Assembly (NCBI GenBank): GCA_945876755.1
Contig: CAMCPM010000002.1
Location: forward strand, 1-64,000
DNA: 64,000 nucleotides
Origin: an uncultured Clostridia bacterium
GTDB lineage: Bacteria; Bacillota; Clostridia; Oscillospirales; Ruminococcaceae
Reading direction: 5' to 3'
Numbering within the stretch: position 1 is the first letter of the stretch; each line of letters opens with the position of its first letter. Below are positions 27,737-35,563 of this stretch, in pieces. Both the position numbers and the translations under genes were made by a program. The notes beneath the pieces were generated by a model, which worked only from the letters and a program-made list of their open reading frames with translations, did no database searches and had not been told where the DNA came from.

Positions 27737-28453
27737 TTATTTATTCTTGTTTACGATTCTGCTTTCGTATTTGCCTGTTTCGATGTCAATGTAGCGTACA
27801 AAAAGGGAAACCTTGTTATCTTCGTTGAGGTTTGTCCAGATAAGGTCTGTCAGCTCGTCGATGGAAACATCGGGAAGCTCAACGGTTTTTGGTTCGCCCT
27901 CAAAGCTGGGAAGCGGATTTCCTGCTGCGTTGTAGGTATGGATAAACTTAGCCTTGCCGCAGATAGGATCACTGTATGCATAGGTATAACGCTGGCAGGA
28001 AGAGCCGTCGCCGTCTGCGCTCTTGAGGATTGACATTGCATAGTTCATTTCGCCGCCGTCAAGGTGGATAATTCCCGAAATTCTCGGTGTGAAGTTGGGA
28101 GCGTCGTCCTCGAACTCTCTTGTGCGGAGAGCCTGCTCAAAGGTCATTTGCTTGTCCATAAGCTCGTAGATAGTGTCGGTCTGGTCGCCGTTTGTGACGA
28201 TAGTTTTGTTGCCAAGGACACGTACAGGCGCATAAATAATAAGATGCGGGTCAACCATTTTTGACGGGTCAAACGCCTGAGTTCTGATACCCTCGCCGTC
28301 TTCTACGAAAACACGGTTGCGGCTGTTTTCGCTTCTGCCCATGATAAAGTAAGCGGTAACTGCCTTTTTGCCGTCGGCGGACTTGCCGATCATAATTCCT
28401 CTGCCGTGGTACTCCAAACTGTTAAGCTCGTCTGCGATAGTTTTTGTTATCAT
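27737..28453 (-). CDS. purO: Stand-alone IMP cyclohydrolase, PurO type
   Basis: 238 residues. The opening EYHGRGIMIGKSADGKKAVTAYFIMGRS with FDPSKMVDPHLIIYAPVR matches the archaeal PurO-type cyclohydrolase fold (an Ntn-like fold), which is unrelated to the bacterial PurH N-domain. It closes the ring of FAICAR to give IMP. It lies between purN and the separate AICAR transformylase, so the two last steps are encoded by adjacent genes of different evolutionary origin. I recall this arrangement in other Clostridia. Confidence 0.88.
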   Translation of the reverse strand: MITKTIADELNSLEYHGRGIMIGKSADGKKAVTAYFIMGRSENSRNRVFVEDGEGIRTQAFDPSKMVDPHLIIYAPVRVLGNKTIVTNGDQTDTIYELMDKQMTFEQALRTREFEDDAPNFTPRISGIIHLDGGEMNYAMSILKSADGDGSSCQRYTYAYSDPICGKAKFIHTYNAAGNPLPSFEGEPKTVELPDVSIDELTDLIWTNLNEDNKVSLFVRYIDIETGKYESRIVNKNK

Positions 28454-28495
28454 TTTTATTCCTCCCTAAAATTTTCCTAAGTAGCAAGTGGTTTT

Positions 28496-28515
28496 GTACG
28501 GTAATTCGACCGTAC
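28496..28515. other. Small intergenic hairpin between purN and purO
   Basis: GTACGGT (28496-28502) and ACCGTAC (28509-28515) form a perfect 7-bp stem with a 6-nt loop. No T run follows on either strand, so termination is unlikely; an mRNA processing or stability role is possible. Confidence 0.4.
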
Positions 28516-28528
28516 CGAAATTCTGCTG

Positions 28529-29155
28529 TTATTCATTAACTATAGTCCTGCCGTTTTCTACCTTTATTTTATCCTGACAGAACAGCGAAACCGCCTTGGG
28601 CAGTATCTTCCACTCCACGTTTTCCATAACTCTGCGCTGGAGTATCTCGGGAGTATCGCCGTTCAGCACGGGAACGGTATCCTGCAAAATGATTGGTCCT
28701 CCGTCGCAGACCTCGGTAACAAAATGCACTGTTGCGCCTGTTACCTTTACGCCCTTTTCAAGCACCGCTTCGTGGACGTGAAGTCCGTAAAAGCCCTTGC
28801 CGCAGAATGACGGGATAAGCGCCGGATGGACATTCATCATCTTATTTGGATAAGCGCGGCATAAGGTCTCGTCCAGAATCGTCATAAAGCCTGCGTAAAC
28901 TACAAGGTCTGCTTTTTCCTCGTTAAGCGCCGCAAGCATTGCCTTGCTGTATTCGTGAACGTCGGCGTAATCCTTACGCACAAGGACACGGGTCGCAATG
29001 CCGTTCTGCTTTGCTCGTTCCAAAGCGTAGGCGTCAGCCTTTGAGGAAATTACGCAGGTTATCTTTCCGCCCTTGATGTCGCCTCTTTTTTCGGCGTCGA
29101 TAAGAGCCTGCAAATTAGTTCCTCCGCCGGAAACAAGTACAACTATATTCTTCAT
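28529..29155 (-). CDS. purN: Phosphoribosylglycinamide formyltransferase
   Basis: 208 residues. The folate-dependent GAR transformylase has its catalytic Asn and His in MNVHPALIPSF and the Asp in VCDGGPII; the N-terminus is the typical IVVLVSGGGTNLQALIDA. It performs step 3 of purine synthesis. GGAGG stands 7 nt before the ATG. A terminator-like hairpin separates it from purM upstream. Confidence 0.96.
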   Translation of the reverse strand: MKNIVVLVSGGGTNLQALIDAEKRGDIKGGKITCVISSKADAYALERAKQNGIATRVLVRKDYADVHEYSKAMLAALNEEKADLVVYAGFMTILDETLCRAYPNKMMNVHPALIPSFCGKGFYGLHVHEAVLEKGVKVTGATVHFVTEVCDGGPIILQDTVPVLNGDTPEILQRRVMENVEWKILPKAVSLFCQDKIKVENGRTIVNE

Positions 29156-29171
29156 TTTAACACCTCCGTTT

Positions 29172-29205
29172 AAAAAATCAAGGCTGCAAATCAGTTTACA
29201 GCCTT
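29172..29205 (-). terminator. Terminator-like hairpin between purM and purN
   Basis: On the minus strand AAGGCTG (29205-29199) pairs with CAGCCTT (29186-29180) and is followed by GATTTTTTAAA just before the purN ribosome site. It has the form of an intrinsic terminator inside the operon and may reduce expression of purN onward. Confidence 0.6.
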
Positions 29206-29213
29206 AATTGATT

Positions 29214-30248
29214 TTAGCAGATAATTACGCCCTCATCGCTGTCAACAAGCTCGCCAAGCACATAAGCTTCCTCGCCTGCTGCCTTGATTGCTGCGATAGC
29301 CTTGTCTGCATCGTTCTTATCGACTACAACGCACATTCCAACGCCCATGTTGAAGGTATTGAACATATCACGCTCGGGAATATTGCCCGTCTTTGCGATA
29401 AGGTCGAAAATAGGAAGTACCTGAACGTCTGCTCTTGCGATTTTTGCGGAAAGTCCGTTGGGCAGAGAACGGGGAATATTCTCATAGAATCCGCCGCCTG
29501 TGATATGGCTGATGGACTTGACCTTTACCGCATCAAGCAGAGACATTACAGCCTTAACGTAAATTCTTGTAGGTGTGAGCAGACATTCGCCGAGAGTCAT
29601 TCCAAGGTCGGACTGGTGTCTTGCAAGGTTCTGCTCGTTAACGGTAAATACTTTTCTTACGAGAGAGAAGCCGTTTGAATGCACGCCGCTTGATTTAATA
29701 GCAATCATAACGTCTCCGGCTTTCTGAGTAGATGGGTCGAGGATATTATCCTTATCGACAACTCCCACGGAGAAGCCTGCAAGGTCGTACTCGTCATCGG
29801 GCATAAGACCCGGATGCTCTGCGGTTTCGCCGCCGATAAGTGCGCATTCTGCCTGAACGCAGCCTTCCGCAACGCCCGAAACGATCTCTGCAATTTTTTC
29901 GGGAATGTTTCTTCCGCAGGCGATATAATCAAGGAAGAACTGGGGCTTTGCACCGCAGCAGATAATATCGTTTACGCACATTGCAACGCAGTCGATTCCG
30001 ACGGTGTTGTGTCTGTCCATGATAAATGCGATCTTGATCTTTGTGCCTACGCCGTCGGTACCCGATACAAGAACAGGCTTTTTGATACCTGTCATATCAA
30101 GCTCGAACAGACCTCCGAAGCCGCCGATGCCTGAAAGTACGCCGTTGGTCATAGTACGGGCAACGTGCGCTTTCATAAGCTCAACTGCCTTGTAGCCGGC
30201 TGTTACGTCAACGCCCGCTTCCTTATAGCTTTCAGAAAAACTTTTCAT
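29214..30248 (-). CDS. purM: Phosphoribosylformylglycinamidine cyclo-ligase (AIR synthetase)
   Basis: 344 residues, standard length. Signatures [32 protein letters not shown] and [11 protein letters not shown] are present. It uses ATP to close the imidazole ring (step 5). The start codon at 30248 is preceded not by a close ribosome site but by GAAAGGAGAG, a strong hairpin and a 9-nt A-rich spacer (see the regulatory feature), which may set its translation rate within the operon. Confidence 0.96.
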   Translation of the reverse strand: MKSFSESYKEAGVDVTAGYKAVELMKAHVARTMTNGVLSGIGGFGGLFELDMTGIKKPVLVSGTDGVGTKIKIAFIMDRHNTVGIDCVAMCVNDIICCGAKPQFFLDYIACGRNIPEKIAEIVSGVAEGCVQAECALIGGETAEHPGLMPDDEYDLAGFSVGVVDKDNILDPSTQKAGDVMIAIKSSGVHSNGFSLVRKVFTVNEQNLARHQSDLGMTLGECLLTPTRIYVKAVMSLLDAVKVKSISHITGGGFYENIPRSLPNGLSAKIARADVQVLPIFDLIAKTGNIPERDMFNTFNMGVGMCVVVDKNDADKAIAAIKAAGEEAYVLGELVDSDEGVIIC

Positions 30249-30285
30249 ATCATTTTTGTGCCCCCTTGGGAGGCACCTCTCCTTT
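30246..30285 (-). promoter_or_regulatory. SD-hairpin-start element of purM
   Basis: Reading the minus strand: GAAAGGAG (30285-30278), then GTGCCTCC (30276-30269) pairing with GGGGGCAC (30265-30258) around CAA, with one G-U pair, then nine bases and ATG. The Shine-Dalgarno is about 30 nt from the start unless the hairpin folds. CCTCC in the stem could alternatively pair with the GGAG of the ribosome site. A mini-ORF, GTG plus seven codons, ends in TGA one base before the ATG. Confidence 0.5.
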
Positions 30286-30294
30286 CATAATGTC

Positions 30295-31722
30295 TCAATT
30301 CTGGATCTTAAACTCAAATTTATCCTTAGGCATTTCCTTTGGAACTGCACACGGATAATTTCCAGTGAAGCAAGCGTCGCAGAATGTGCATTTCGCTTCG
30401 CTTCCGGCAATTTTATTAACGCCCTCCACGCTGAGATAGCCCAGAGTATCTGCACCTATCTCCTTTGTGATTTCGTCTATGGACATTTTGCAGGCGATAA
30501 GGTTTTCCTTGCTGTCGATATCCGTTCCGAAAAAGCACGGATTTGTAAACGGAGGGCAGGAAATTCTCACATGGATCTCCTTTGCGCCTGCCTCGCGGAT
30601 AAGATTTACGATACGCTTTGAGGTAGTACCGCGGACGATGCTGTCGTCAACGAGAATAACTCTCTTGCCTTCTACCGTATCTCTTACCACGTTAAGCTTT
30701 ATCTTTACGGAATTGGTTCTTTCCGCCTGATTCGGCTGGATAAAGGTCCTTCCCACATAGCGGTTCTTGATAAATCCTACTCCGTATGGTATTCCTGACG
30801 CTCTTGAAAGCCCTAAAGCTGCGTCAAGACCGCTGTCGGGTACGCCGATAACAACGTCGGCGTCAACGGGATGTTCTTTCCACAAGAACTCGCCTGCACG
30901 GAGTCTTGCTCTGTGTACGCTTGCGCCCTCTATAATAGAATCGGGACGTGCAAAATAAACATACTCAAAAACGCACATTGCGCTTTTTTCTTTTCCGCAG
31001 TATGTTTTTATTGAACGGACTCCGTCCTCGTCGATAACGATTATTTCGCCCGGAAGCAGGTCGCGGACAAATTCTGCTCCGATGCTGTCAAAAGCGCAGG
31101 TTTCAGAGGAAACCGCATAAGTACCGTCGTCCAGCTTTCCGAGAGAAAGCGGACGGAAACCGAATGGGTCTCTTGCTGCGATAAGCTTTTTCGGGGACAT
31201 TACAACAAGTGAAAATGCTCCTTTGAGACGTCCAACTGCCTTTTCGACCGCTTCCTCTATTGAAGCGCAGGTAAGGCGCTGTTCGGTTATTGCATATGAA
31301 ACTGCCTCGGTATCGTTCGTGCTGTGGAAAATCGCGCCTTTAAACTCGTATTCCTCACGAAGCTCCCTTGCGTTTACAAGGTTGCCGTTGTGGGCGATAG
31401 CCATGGGCCCTTTTATGTGACGGACAACCAGCGGCTGTGCGTTTGAACGGTTTGAGTTGCCTGTTGTCGAATAGCGGACGTGTCCTATTGCGATATTTCC
31501 TTTTCCAAGCTTTGCAAGGGTATCCTTGTCAAAAACCTCGTGAACAAGTCCCAAGTCCTTATGGTGGGTAAATACGCCTCTGTCGTTTACTACAATGCCG
31601 CAGGATTCCTGTCCTCTGTGCTGAAGAGCATACAAACCAAGATACGTCTGCATTGCAACGTCAATGGTATCTGTGCTGTAAATTGCAAAGACGCCGCATT
31701 CCTCGTGAATACCGTTAAACAA
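30295..31722 (-). CDS. purF: Amidophosphoribosyltransferase
   Basis: 475 residues from a TTG at 31722, chosen because GGAAAGGG lies 9 nt upstream and the protein then begins MFNGIHEECGVFAIY, the usual clostridial form with a short propeptide before the nucleophile Cys. Glutaminase residues (GHVRYSTTG, AHNGNLVNA) and the PRPP motif VILVDDSIVRGTTSKR are intact, and C-terminal Cys residues (CTFCDAC) fit the Fe-S cluster of the B. subtilis type. It catalyses the first committed step. A degenerate paralogue is encoded immediately upstream. Confidence 0.96.
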   Translation of the reverse strand: MFNGIHEECGVFAIYSTDTIDVAMQTYLGLYALQHRGQESCGIVVNDRGVFTHHKDLGLVHEVFDKDTLAKLGKGNIAIGHVRYSTTGNSNRSNAQPLVVRHIKGPMAIAHNGNLVNARELREEYEFKGAIFHSTNDTEAVSYAITEQRLTCASIEEAVEKAVGRLKGAFSLVVMSPKKLIAARDPFGFRPLSLGKLDDGTYAVSSETCAFDSIGAEFVRDLLPGEIIVIDEDGVRSIKTYCGKEKSAMCVFEYVYFARPDSIIEGASVHRARLRAGEFLWKEHPVDADVVIGVPDSGLDAALGLSRASGIPYGVGFIKNRYVGRTFIQPNQAERTNSVKIKLNVVRDTVEGKRVILVDDSIVRGTTSKRIVNLIREAGAKEIHVRISCPPFTNPCFFGTDIDSKENLIACKMSIDEITKEIGADTLGYLSVEGVNKIAGSEAKCTFCDACFTGNYPCAVPKEMPKDKFEFKIQN

Positions 31723-31727
31723 ACGAA

Positions 31728-33149
31728 TCAACCCTTTCCGTTCCAGCAATAGCTGCAAAGTTTACAACCCGGAAGTCCGACAGCTTTAATTGTCCCTTCA
31801 AGCGATTGAAATTCAAGAGATGTCAGTTTAAGACGGGAGCATATCTCGGCTCTCAGCTTTTTGCCGCGCTCAGTCTTTGTGTCGCTGTATTCTTCGATAT
31901 ATTTTACGCCCTCTTCGCCCTCAAGCTCGTCTATTATTTTGCGTGCTATAAGGTCAAGCTCGGAGGTGCTTCTTGAGAAATTAAGGTATTTGCAGCCGTA
32001 CATTATCGGCGGACAAGCGGAACGCATATGGACTTCCTTTGCGCCGTTTGCATAAAGGAACTCGACCGTTTCGCGCATTTGTGTACCGCGGACGATACTG
32101 TCATCAACGAAAAGCAGCTTCTTGCCGTCGATAAGCTCATGCACGGGGATAAGCTTCATTTTTGCGACCTGATTTCTCATTGTCTGGCTTTGAGGCATAA
32201 AGCTTCTCGGCCATGTGGGGGTATACTTTATAAATGGTCTTGCAAAGGGGATCCCACTTCTGTTTGCATAGCCTATCGCATGAGGTACTCCCGAATCGGG
32301 AACGCCGCAAACGTAGTCGACATCGGGAAGAGTACCGTTTTTAATGTCTGCTTCAGCCATTATTTCGCCGTTTCGTGTTCTCATTGTCTCAACGGTAACG
32401 CCCTCGTAAATAGAGTTGGGGTAGCCGTAATAGGTCCAGAGGAAGGTACATATTTTCATATCCTCTGTGCCATTTTCAAGCACCTCGCAGCGGTCGGGAG
32501 TAAGTCTTACTATCTCGCCCGGAAGAAGCTCGCGGTAGGTTTCGTAGCCGAGCTTCTGGAATGCAAAGGATTCAAACGAACAGCAGTAGCCGTCATCACG
32601 CTTTCCTATTATGATAGGAAGTCTGCCGTGCTTGTCCCTGGCGGCAATGATGCTGTCCTCTGTAAGAATTAACAGAGACATTGTGCCGTCAATTTTTTCC
32701 TGAGCGTACTTGATACCCTCTACGAAGGAATCCTTCTGAGAGATAAGCGCTCCGATAAGCGAACTGGAGTTTACCTTTCCGCTGCTCATTGCTTCAAAGC
32801 TTGCAAAGCAGTTGTCAACAAATTCGTTCCTTAACTGTTCCGCATTGTTTATGATGCCGATATTGCATACGGCGTAAACTCCCATCTTTGAGCGAAGGAG
32901 TATAGGCTGAGGGTCGGTATCGCTGATACAGCCGATACAAAGATTGCCGTGCATTGAGTCGATATCGCTTTCAAACTTGGTTCTGAAAGGCGAATTTTCA
33001 ATGCTGTGAATGCTTCTCTGGAAGCCGTACTCGGGGGAATATGCAGTCATTCCTCCGCGTCTTGTGCCAAGGTGTGAATGATAGTCGGTGCCGAAAAAAA
33101 CGTCGCTTATGCAGTCGTTCTTAGACGCTGCTCCAAAAAATCCACCCAT
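31728..33149 (-). CDS. PurF paralogue with a degenerate glutaminase domain
   Basis: 473 residues, colinear with PurF over its whole length. The N-terminal nucleophile is missing: the chain begins MGGFFGAASK where PurF has CGVFGI. The Arg-containing HxRYST motif reads CIGCISDTDPQ, and the HNGNL oxyanion motif reads CNIGIIN. The phosphoribosyltransferase half is preserved, with CGVPDSGVPHAIG and the PRPP loop LLFVDDSIVRGTQM, as are terminal Cys residues (CKLCSYC). It cannot be an ordinary glutamine-dependent PurF; ammonia-dependent or regulatory roles are possible. I remember similar genes next to purF in other Clostridia. Confidence 0.85.
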   Translation of the reverse strand: MGGFFGAASKNDCISDVFFGTDYHSHLGTRRGGMTAYSPEYGFQRSIHSIENSPFRTKFESDIDSMHGNLCIGCISDTDPQPILLRSKMGVYAVCNIGIINNAEQLRNEFVDNCFASFEAMSSGKVNSSSLIGALISQKDSFVEGIKYAQEKIDGTMSLLILTEDSIIAARDKHGRLPIIIGKRDDGYCCSFESFAFQKLGYETYRELLPGEIVRLTPDRCEVLENGTEDMKICTFLWTYYGYPNSIYEGVTVETMRTRNGEIMAEADIKNGTLPDVDYVCGVPDSGVPHAIGYANRSGIPFARPFIKYTPTWPRSFMPQSQTMRNQVAKMKLIPVHELIDGKKLLFVDDSIVRGTQMRETVEFLYANGAKEVHMRSACPPIMYGCKYLNFSRSTSELDLIARKIIDELEGEEGVKYIEEYSDTKTERGKKLRAEICSRLKLTSLEFQSLEGTIKAVGLPGCKLCSYCWNGKG

Positions 33150-33192
33150 AAATATTTCTCCAAAATTAATATGAAAAATTATTTTTACGGAA

Positions 33193-33909
33193 TTATTCTC
33201 CGAAAATGCGCTTCATCATTTCCTGATAAGCTTCTTCTACGCCGCCCATATCTCTGCGGAAACGGTCCTTGTCAAGCTTCTCGTGGGTTGTGCTGTCCCA
33301 GAAACGGCAGGTATCGGGAGAGATCTCATCAGCGAGGAGTATCTGGCCGTGGAATCTGCCGAATTCGATCTTGAAGTCGATAAGGTCGATATTGTGTTCC
33401 TTGAAGAATTTGAGCATGAAGCTGTTTACAGCGAAAGCGTACTTTGTAATAGTATCGATCTCTTCCTTTGTAGCAAGTCCAAGACCGAGAGCGTAGTAGT
33501 CATTGATGAACGGGTCGCCCAGATCGTCGTTCTTATAGCTGAATTCGAGAGTAGGCTGCTTGAGGGGAGTACCCTCTTCAATGCCAAGCTTCTTGGAGAA
33601 GCTGCCGGCTGCGACGTTTCTTACGATAACTTCGAGGGGAACGATCTCAACCTTTTTAACGATTGTTTCGCGGTCGCTGATCTCCTCAACAAGATGTGTG
33701 GGGATGCCTTCCTTTTCAAGAAGTCCGAACATGAAGTTTGTCATCTTGTTATTGATAACGCCTTTGCCGCGGATAGTACCCTTCTTCTCGCCGTTGAAAG
33801 CGGTAGCGTCGTCCTTGTAGTCAACGATAACGTAGTCGGGGTTGTTTGTAGCGAATACTTTTTTAGCTTTGCCCTCGTAAAGCTGTTCCTTCTTTTCAAT
33901 GTTTTCCAT
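33193..33909 (-). CDS. purC: SAICAR synthetase
   Basis: 238 residues, the normal single-domain length. It begins with [16 protein letters not shown], has the ATP-binding [11 protein letters not shown](V)AAGS signature and the IDFKIEFGR and [12 protein letters not shown] motifs. It joins aspartate to CAIR (step 8). GGAGG precedes the ATG by 9 nt. It lies between purE and the purF paralogue. Confidence 0.97.
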   Translation of the reverse strand: MENIEKKEQLYEGKAKKVFATNNPDYVIVDYKDDATAFNGEKKGTIRGKGVINNKMTNFMFGLLEKEGIPTHLVEEISDRETIVKKVEIVPLEVIVRNVAAGSFSKKLGIEEGTPLKQPTLEFSYKNDDLGDPFINDYYALGLGLATKEEIDTITKYAFAVNSFMLKFFKEHNIDLIDFKIEFGRFHGQILLADEISPDTCRFWDSTTHEKLDKDRFRRDMGGVEEAYQEMMKRIFGE

Positions 33910-33965
33910 GGTGATATACCTCCAAATTTATATTTTAAATATTTTTTACGAAATAATAACTTGTT

Positions 33966-34463
33966 TTACAGCTCTGCGACCATCTGCTGCATTTTAGCGT
34001 CCTTAGCCTTTACGCCGTCGATCATCTTCTGCTTTGCTTCGGCAAGCTTTTCGGAAAGTCCTTCATCGGAAAGCGCAAGCATCTGTATCGCGAGGATAGC
34101 GGCGTTCTTTGCGCCGTTTACCGCAACCGTAGCAACGGGAATTCCGGACGGCATCTGAACTGTGGCGAGAAGTGCGTCAAGACCGTCAAATGTAGACTTG
34201 ATGGGGATACCGATTACGGGGAGAGTTGTATGACCTGCAATTACGCCTGCAAGGTGGGCAGCCATTCCTGCCGCACAGATTATAATGCCGAAGCCGTTCT
34301 CCTTAGCTTTGGAAGCAAATTCCGAAGCCATTTCGGGAGTTCGGTGAGCGGACATTACATGAACCTCATAGGGTACTCCGTAGCTTTTAAGCTCTGCAAC
34401 AGCGTCCTTAACAACAGGAAAATCGCTGTCGCTGCCCATGATTACAGCAACTTTTTTTAACAT
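33966..34463 (-). CDS. purE: N5-carboxyaminoimidazole ribonucleotide mutase
   Basis: 165 residues from the ATG at 34463 (CGGAGG, 8 nt spacer), the usual size; the open frame up to 34517 runs through the leader terminator and is not used. Signatures VIMGSDSDFPV and VMSAHRTPE are present. It performs the carboxylation-related step 6 of purine synthesis. No purK is seen in the window, so it could be either a class I mutase with a distant purK or a class II enzyme using CO2; the sequence was not decisive. It is the first structural gene of the operon and follows a regulated-looking leader. Confidence 0.95.
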   Translation of the reverse strand: MLKKVAVIMGSDSDFPVVKDAVAELKSYGVPYEVHVMSAHRTPEMASEFASKAKENGFGIIICAAGMAAHLAGVIAGHTTLPVIGIPIKSTFDGLDALLATVQMPSGIPVATVAVNGAKNAAILAIQMLALSDEGLSEKLAEAKQKMIDGVKAKDAKMQQMVAEL

Positions 34464-34490
34464 AAAATACCTCCGAAATGAATTTTTTAA

Positions 34491-34522
34491 AAACAAAAAG
34501 CTGTGATAAAACGTCACAGCTT
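34491..34522 (-). terminator. Intrinsic terminator in the purE leader
   Basis: On the minus strand AAGCTGTGA (34522-34514) pairs with TCACAGCTT (34506-34498) around a 7-nt loop and runs into TTTGTTT. It lies upstream of the purE ribosome site, so read-through must be regulated or partial. Confidence 0.8.
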
Positions 34523-34526
34523 ACAC

Positions 34527-34637
34527 TTAGATACACTTATTTTGGGGTACGGAAAATCCGCCGCAGCGGGAACTGTGCCCGTACAGCAGCGCAGAAAAGT
34601 ATATAGACCCTGTCAGACAGCAAGAAAAATACGACAC
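34527..34637 (-). CDS. Possible purE leader peptide (36 codons)
   Basis: A GTG at 34637 is preceded at 6 nt by GGAGGG, the strongest ribosome site in the leader, and opens a 36-codon frame rich in Ser, Cys and Gly that ends in TAA five bases before the terminator stem. The stop-to-terminator placement is typical of leader peptides that control attenuation. No run of a single amino acid stands out, so the signal is unknown. It may instead be a chance frame over a riboswitch-like fold: GTACGG and CCGTAC at 34584-34579 and 34552-34547 pair within it. Confidence 0.35.
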   Translation of the reverse strand: MSYFSCCLTGSIYFSALLYGHSSRCGGFSVPQNKCI

Positions 34638-34672
34638 AGCCAACCCTCCGAAATAAATCAACTTACCATACC

Positions 34673-34701
34673 ATTGTACTATATTTTTCTCTAAACTTCA
34701 A
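34673..34701 (-). promoter_or_regulatory. Sigma-A-type promoter of the purine operon
   Basis: On the minus strand TTGAAG (34701-34696) and TACAAT (34678-34673) are 17 bp apart. Transcription would start near 34666, giving a leader of about 200 nt before purE. No obvious PurR box was recognised. Confidence 0.7.
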
Positions 34702-34749
34702 GTGTTTATAAAAAAAAAATCGCATTTTATAAAAATTATCATTTATGTC

Positions 34750-34777
34750 TTGCTTTTTTCGAGAAATATGTTAAAAT
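34750..34777 (+). promoter_or_regulatory. Sigma-A-type promoter of the ferredoxin gene
   Basis: TTGCTT (34750-34755), a 16-bp spacer, TAAAAT (34772-34777). The 384-bp gap between purE and the ferredoxin holds only this promoter, the divergent purE promoter and leader, and the ferredoxin leader hairpin. Confidence 0.6.
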
Positions 34778-34781
34778 AGTA

Positions 34782-34823
34782 TTGGGAAATCCGAAAGCTC
34801 GGCTTTTGGACTTTATTTCCCAA
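34782..34823 (+). other. Stable hairpin at the 5' end of the ferredoxin mRNA
   Basis: TTGGGAAAT (34782-34790) pairs perfectly with ATTTCCCAA (34815-34823), and inside it CCGAAAGC (34791-34798) pairs with GCTTTTGG (34802-34809). It begins at about the expected transcription start and leaves the GGAGG site free, as expected of an mRNA-stabilising element. Confidence 0.55.
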
Positions 34824-34846
34824 AATATATTTGGAGGTGTTTTCAA

Positions 34847-35017
34847 ATGGCATACAAAATTTCCGATGACTGCATCAGCTGCGGCGCTTGCGCAGACGGC
34901 TGCCCCGTAAACGCAATTTCCGAGGGCGACGGCAAGTACGTTATCGACGCTGCAACCTGCATTGACTGCGGCGCTTGCGCAGATACATGCCCTGTATCCG
35001 CTCCTGCTGCTGAATAA
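34847..35017 (+). CDS. 2[4Fe-4S] ferredoxin
   Basis: 56 residues, clostridial-type. Two cluster motifs are present: CISCGACADGCP and CIDCGACADTCP, each supplying three Cys of one cluster and one of the other. It is small, acidic and Ala-rich, a soluble electron carrier for hydrogenases, pyruvate:ferredoxin oxidoreductase and similar enzymes. TTGGAGGTG precedes the ATG at 34847. It is a single-gene transcript with a strong leader hairpin and terminator, consistent with high expression. Confidence 0.97.
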   Translation: MAYKISDDCISCGACADGCPVNAISEGDGKYVIDAATCIDCGACADTCPVSAPAAE

Positions 35018-35088
35018 TCAGCAAAAAAAGATACATAAAGCCCTGCGTTTCAGCGGGCGGTCGATAAATATGTTTTATCGTATGTACC

Positions 35089-35126
35089 GAAAGGCTGTGC
35101 AGAAATCCTGCGCAGTCTTTCTTTTT
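35089..35126 (+). terminator. Intrinsic terminator of the ferredoxin gene
   Basis: A 14-bp stem, 35089-35102 with 35108-35121 (two G-T pairs, loop AAATC), is followed by TTTTT. A second small hairpin, CGATAAA/TTTATCG, lies just upstream at 35062-35080. Confidence 0.85.
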
Positions 35127-35173
35127 ATGTGAAGTGTCAGGCTGCTGTTTGGTATTATAAGGAGGAAGCTGAA

Positions 35174-35539
35174 ATGGAAAACACTATTTTTGAATTGGAA
35201 CAGAAAATGTGGGAAGCTGCTAAAAACAAGGACGCAGACGCCTTTTTACAGCTTGTGTCAAAGGACGCAGTAATGGTCTGCGGAGGTTTTCGCTGCAGCG
35301 GTTCCGAGTATGCGGGGCTTATCGGAGAATTCGGCATTGCTTCCTTTAAGATGACCAACTTTGAAACGATAGCAAAAACAGATTCGCTTATTCAGGTGCA
35401 TTATGTGGTTGAAACTGTTGCAGATTCTCCCGAAAATGAAGATCTGGCAGGAACTTTTCATATTACATCAACATGGGAAAACCAAAATGGAAATTGGATC
35501 CTTGTTTTCAATATGGATTCAAGGATCATGACAAAGTAG
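35174..35539 (+). CDS. SnoaL/DUF4440-like NTF2-fold protein
   Basis: 121 residues from the ATG at 35174, after AAGGAGG; the frame is open from 35129 inside the previous terminator and that part is not coding. It has the NTF2-like layout: an N-terminal helix (FELEQKMWEAAKNKDADAFLQLV) followed by a curved sheet with VSKDAVMVCGG and HITSTWENQNGNWILVFNMDS. The latter, TW....G.W..V, is the usual DUF4440 ending. Family members bind small ligands or act as isomerases; the role here is unknown. Confidence 0.75.
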   Translation: MENTIFELEQKMWEAAKNKDADAFLQLVSKDAVMVCGGFRCSGSEYAGLIGEFGIASFKMTNFETIAKTDSLIQVHYVVETVADSPENEDLAGTFHITSTWENQNGNWILVFNMDSRIMTK

Positions 35540-35563
35540 TTTTTATGAACAGAGGGATATAAA

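Noticed and set aside
34547-34620. Cobalamin-riboswitch-like string on the plus strand (AAAATCC, GCAGC, GGGAACTGTG)
   Set aside because: The later conserved blocks and a B12-type gene downstream are missing, the ferredoxin has its own promoter after it, and the promoter and terminator logic of the region belongs to the minus strand.
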